Below, piece after piece: positions 6,511 through 8,764 of a stretch of 8,764 bases of DNA. How positions within the stretch are numbered: the first letter of the stretch is position 1; the number at the start of each line of letters is the position of its first letter. The position numbers and the translations under genes are program-made. Under the pieces are notes generated by a model, which saw only the letters and a program-made list of their open reading frames with translations, was not told where the DNA came from and did no database searches. This stretch comes from Erythrobacter sp. (GTDB lineage: Bacteria; Pseudomonadota; Alphaproteobacteria; Sphingomonadales; Sphingomonadaceae), in contig JANQTR010000268.1 of the NCBI GenBank assembly GCA_030731635.1, forward strand, positions 1 through 8,764. Reading direction: 5' to 3'.

Positions 6511-6879
6511 ATGCTGAACCGTGTCATTCCCGCCCTCGCTGTGCTGGTCACGGCCCTCGCGCCTGCAAGCGGCTTCGCTCAGGCAGAGCGAACATCGCCG
6601 CTTCCCAATTATAACCTCGTCCAGCTGTCTGTGGCGGCGAGCGACATGGCCGCTGCGGATTTCCAGACCCGCACCGCAGCGATCCGTTCCTGCGGCGACG
6701 CGGTGAAGCTTGGCAAGGACATAGGCGCCGAGGTGAACCGCAGCAATTTCACCCACGCGTCTGAATTGCCGCCGCAACTGCGGCCGATGCTGAAGGACCT
6801 GCCCAACGGCACGGCGAGCCCGGTGCTATCCGAAGACGGAACGGTGCTGCACGTGTTGGTGGTCTGTAGCCGGGCTTGA
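6511..6879 (+). CDS. Small secreted protein resembling a single degenerate parvulin (SurA/PpiC-like) domain
   Basis: This is a 122-residue product with a clear signal peptide: MLNR, a hydrophobic stretch 5-22 and a likely AQA cleavage site after Ala25, giving a periplasmic protein of about 97 residues. The mature part has the order of a parvulin domain: a strand NLVQLSVAAS (35-44), a helix with AAIRSCGDAVKLGK (56-69), then ELPPQLRPMLKDLPNGTASPVL (85-106) and a closing strand HVLVVCSR (114-121), which fits the family pattern 'LPP.l...l..L..G..s.pv.....g..vl.l..R'. It recalls, from memory, the second parvulin domain of sphingomonad SurA proteins, but no chaperone core or other domain is present. 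The isomerase active-site residues are not evident, so a binding role is as likely as catalysis. The start ATG at 6511 has AAGGAGA six bases upstream; an in-frame ATG at 6460 lacks such a site. The two cysteines (61, 119) could pair. Confidence 0.72.
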   Translation: MLNRVIPALAVLVTALAPASGFAQAERTSPLPNYNLVQLSVAASDMAAADFQTRTAAIRSCGDAVKLGKDIGAEVNRSNFTHASELPPQLRPMLKDLPNGTASPVLSEDGTVLHVLVVCSRA

Positions 6880-6888
6880 TTTTTCCCC

Positions 6889-6970
6889 CGTCACCCCGGC
6901 GCAGGTTGGGGCCTAGAGCCTCACAGAGCAGCGCTTGCCGCCCTAGGTCCCAGCTTTCGGTGGGATGACA
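6889..6970. repeat. REP-like imperfect palindrome between convergent genes
   Basis: A 30-base left arm (6889-6918) and a 30-base right arm (6941-6970) are reverse complements at 21 of 30 positions, with most mismatches being transitions that still allow G-U pairing in RNA. The loop is 22 bases. The outer ends carry GTCACCCC and GGGATGAC. Such GTCAyCCC...GGG(A/T)GAC elements are common dispersed intergenic repeats in sphingomonads and other proteobacteria (general knowledge; copy number cannot be seen here). It fills the gap between two converging genes and touches the stop of the minus-strand one. No T-run follows either end. Confidence 0.65.
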
Positions 6971-6971
6971 G

Positions 6972-7436
6972 TCAGGCCTCACCATTGCATTGTGCACTTT
7001 CAATCCGCTGCAACTGCGGGTCGAATATGATTTCGACCATGCCGCACCCGCCGTCGAGTATCGTTGGCAGTTCACGGTGGTCTTCAAACCAGCGCGATTG
7101 GCCAGCTTGTCCCAAGTTATCAGCCATCGCTTTGTCAAAGGCAGCAGTCTCAGCCTCTTCTGCCTCCGTGCAAGGTCGCGATTCCCCATCTTCGATGATG
7201 ACATCGCACCCATATTCGCTGTCACGCGCTTCTGCGGGGCGGGGCGTAACAAATATGCCGATAACCTTGCCATCAGGTCGCAGGGCGTAGTCGCGCGAAT
7301 AGTCATCAAGCGCCTTTGCCCCGGCGGGTAGTTCGACGGCAGCTTCGATCGCGTCCATGACGGCCTCATGTCCGGAGGGCTGTGCTGAGCAGGCAGCGCC
7401 GACGAACAGCGCAAAAATTGGGAAAGTCGCTTTCAT
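6972..7436 (-). CDS. Unrecognised exported or lipoprotein-like protein
   Basis: I do not recognise this family. The 154-residue product starts with an export signal, MKATFPIFALFVGAACSAQP. The sequence GAAC (13-16) could be a lipobox with Cys16 lipidated, although glycine at -3 is atypical; cleavage after Ala18 by the general signal peptidase is the alternative. The mature region is acidic and has four further cysteines (77, 89, 131, 150), enough for two disulfides in the periplasm. A central acidic helix-like stretch (EAEEAETAAFDKAMADNL, 91-108) is followed by GGCGMVEIIFDP (129-140). The ATG at 7436 is chosen because the signal peptide begins there; the open frame extends to 7556, but that extension has no signal character. 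No Shine-Dalgarno sequence is visible. It converges on the parvulin-like gene and is divergent from the acyl-CoA dehydrogenase. Codon usage and the signal sequence support a real gene. Confidence 0.68.
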   Translation of the reverse strand: MKATFPIFALFVGAACSAQPSGHEAVMDAIEAAVELPAGAKALDDYSRDYALRPDGKVIGIFVTPRPAEARDSEYGCDVIIEDGESRPCTEAEEAETAAFDKAMADNLGQAGQSRWFEDHRELPTILDGGCGMVEIIFDPQLQRIESAQCNGEA

Positions 7437-7519
7437 CGGAACATCATGGTGCAACGATTTGTCTACATCAATATCGTTGCTTGCCGTTCGACGGCTCCCG
7501 GCGGTTGCATCTTTCTCGC

Positions 7520-7548
7520 TTGACCCCCGCGCCCCCACGCTGTTCAAT
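7520..7548 (+). promoter_or_regulatory. Candidate sigma-70 promoter of the acyl-CoA dehydrogenase gene
   Basis: TTGACC (7520-7525, 5 of 6 to the -35 consensus) is followed after exactly 17 bases by TTCAAT (7543-7548, 4 of 6 to the -10). Transcription would begin near 7555, giving a leader of about 35 bases that includes the GGAGAG ribosome site. This is the best promoter match I see in the window. Confidence 0.5.
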
Positions 7549-7589
7549 CGTGGCAAATAAAAACCAATTTGCCCGGAGAGACACCCGCC

Positions 7590-8732
7590 ATGCTCGGAAC
7601 ATCATACCGCACCGCCTATAACGAAGACCATGAGGCGTTCCGCGACACCGTGCGCAAAGTTTTTGCCGAGCATATCACTCCGTTTCTCGACGAGCACGAA
7701 GCCAACGGCATCGTCCCCCGCGCCGCGTGGAAAGCGGTCGGCGAGGCTGGGTTGCTGTGCCCGACGGTGAAGGAAGAGAACGGCGGCCTCGGCCTCGATT
7801 TCGGGTTCAACTGCATTGTGGCGGAGGAACTGTCCTACCTCGGCTCCTCGGCGGGCTTCACGCTGCAGAGCGATATCACCGCCAATTACTTCGAACGGCT
7901 CGGCACTCCCGAACAGCGTGAAAAGTATATGCCGGGCATGGTCAGCGGCGACGTGATCACCGCCATCGCCATGACCGAGCCGGGCGCAGGCAGCGATCTT
8001 CAGGGCATCCGCACCACCGCCAAGAAAGACGGCAATCACCTCGTCATCAATGGCTCGAAAACCTACATCACCAACGGGCAGAACGCCGATTGCGTGATCG
8101 TGGTGGCCAAGACTGATCCGACCCTCGGCTCCAAGGGTATCAGCCTGGTGCTGGTCGATGCCGACACGCCGGGGTTTGAACGCGGGCGCAATCTCGACAA
8201 GATCGGTCAGCATGGCGCGGACACGTCCGAACTTTTCTTCAACGATTGCCGCGTGCCGATGACCAATATCCTTGGCGCGGAAGGCATGGGGTTTGTCCAC
8301 CTGATGCAGGAACTGCCGCAGGAACGGCTCAGCATCGCGGTCGGCGCGCAGGCCGCGGCGCAGCGCGCGTTTGACGAGGCGGTGACATTCACCAAGGACC
8401 GCAAGGCGTTTGGCAAGACCGTGTTCGAATTCCAGAACACCAAGTTCACGCTGGCGGACCTCAAGGCCAAGCTGCAAGTCGGCTGGGCGCACCTTGACTG
8501 GGCGATCCGCAAGCACCTCGCGGGCGAGCTTACCACCGACGAAGCGAGCGCGGCCAAGCTGTGGCACACCGACCTGCAATGGGAAGCCTGCGACACCTCG
8601 CTGCAACTCCACGGCGGCGCGGGCTACATGAACGAATACGCCATCGCCCGCCTGTGGCGCGACGCGCGCGTGACGCGGATTTTCGGCGGGACGAACGAGA
8701 TCATGAAGGAAGTGATCTCTCGGTCGATCTGA
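7590..8732 (+). CDS. Acyl-CoA dehydrogenase
   Basis: This FAD flavoenzyme oxidises an acyl-CoA to the 2,3-enoyl-CoA and passes electrons to electron-transfer flavoprotein. The 380 residues equal the family norm. Seen: N-terminal helical domain (1-120), FAD/substrate motif AMTEPGAGSD (127-136), KTYITNG (157-163), RKAFGKTVFEFQ (271-282), and the C-terminal LQLHGGAGYMNEY (338-350) and RIFGGTNEIMKE (363-374) motifs. The position that holds the catalytic Glu in medium-chain enzymes is Gly in IFGGT, while Glu245 in ELPQERL (241-247) matches the base of the long-chain/isovaleryl type, so an LCAD-like active site is likely. The substrate is not certain. The start ATG at 7590 has GGAGAG about nine bases upstream; a TTG at 7569 would place that site inside the gene. 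The next gene begins 14 bases after the stop, probably in the same operon. Confidence 0.95.
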   Translation: MLGTSYRTAYNEDHEAFRDTVRKVFAEHITPFLDEHEANGIVPRAAWKAVGEAGLLCPTVKEENGGLGLDFGFNCIVAEELSYLGSSAGFTLQSDITANYFERLGTPEQREKYMPGMVSGDVITAIAMTEPGAGSDLQGIRTTAKKDGNHLVINGSKTYITNGQNADCVIVVAKTDPTLGSKGISLVLVDADTPGFERGRNLDKIGQHGADTSELFFNDCRVPMTNILGAEGMGFVHLMQELPQERLSIAVGAQAAAQRAFDEAVTFTKDRKAFGKTVFEFQNTKFTLADLKAKLQVGWAHLDWAIRKHLAGELTTDEASAAKLWHTDLQWEACDTSLQLHGGAGYMNEYAIARLWRDARVTRIFGGTNEIMKEVISRSI

Positions 8733-8746
8733 AGGGGCGATTTGAC

Positions 8747-8764
8747 ATGACTGACCCCCTCGAC
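8747..8764 (+). CDS. Start of a following gene, only six codons in the window
   Basis: ATG at 8747 opens the frame MTDPLD to the window edge. AAGGGG (8732-8737) lies nine bases upstream, a good ribosome site. The gap of 14 bases from the acyl-CoA dehydrogenase suggests a shared transcript, so it may encode a related acyl-CoA enzyme, but the six residues do not allow any identification. Confidence 0.6.

Noticed and set aside
7437..7556. 40-residue N-terminal extension of the minus-strand exported protein
   Set aside because: It would bury the signal peptide inside the protein and would run over the promoter region of the acyl-CoA dehydrogenase.
7602..8612. Long open frame on the minus strand (about 336 codons) opposite the acyl-CoA dehydrogenase
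   Set aside because: It has no recognisable motifs and no start signal, and its composition is that expected opposite a GC-rich gene. The plus-strand enzyme is certain.

Overview
The window is GC-rich and densely coded on both strands. It most likely comes from an alphaproteobacterium of the Sphingomonadales/Erythrobacteraceae type that carries out aerobic anoxygenic photosynthesis. The reasons are the adjacent bacteriochlorophyll magnesium-chelatase genes bchI and bchD, the sphingomonad-like short secreted parvulin-type protein, the high-GC codon usage and a REP-like palindrome between genes. The genus is inferred, because no rRNA or other taxonomic marker is present.

Layout. Positions 1-1527 (minus strand) hold the start of bchD (cut by the window edge) and complete bchI, joined by an ATGA stop/start overlap. 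This is probably one end of a photosynthesis gene cluster. Positions 1624-5483 hold a complete ferric-iron ABC importer split over two strands: the permease on the minus strand, upstream of and co-directional with bchI, and the ATPase followed by the lipoprotein substrate-binding protein on the plus strand. The divergent pair is separated by only 47 bases, and both genes use non-ATG starts. A strong inverted repeat resembling an alphaproteobacterial Fur-type operator lies just before the binding-protein gene. A weak hairpin terminator follows that gene.

Positions 5617-6432 encode a ferredoxin/flavodoxin-NADP+ reductase (TTG start). Next comes a small secreted protein resembling a single degenerate parvulin (SurA/PpiC) domain (6511-6879). 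A large imperfect palindrome (6889-6970) separates it from a convergent, unrecognised exported or lipoprotein-like gene (6972-7436, minus). From 7590 a complete acyl-CoA dehydrogenase follows, with a plausible sigma-70 promoter, and the first codons of another gene start 14 bases after it. No stretch longer than 300 bases lacks a gene, and I see no tRNA, rRNA, CRISPR array or transposase.

How the parts fit. The importer would bring Fe(III) from the periplasm to the cytoplasm. BchI and BchD, with BchH from elsewhere, insert Mg into protoporphyrin IX, the branch that competes with iron insertion for heme. Fpr moves electrons between NADPH and ferredoxin or flavodoxin. The acyl-CoA dehydrogenase belongs to fatty-acid or branched-chain acyl-CoA oxidation and looks unrelated to the rest. 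I found no clearly new biological system. The most useful leads are the nested iron-type operator, the one-domain parvulin-like protein, the REP-like palindrome, and the iron importer lying against the bch genes.
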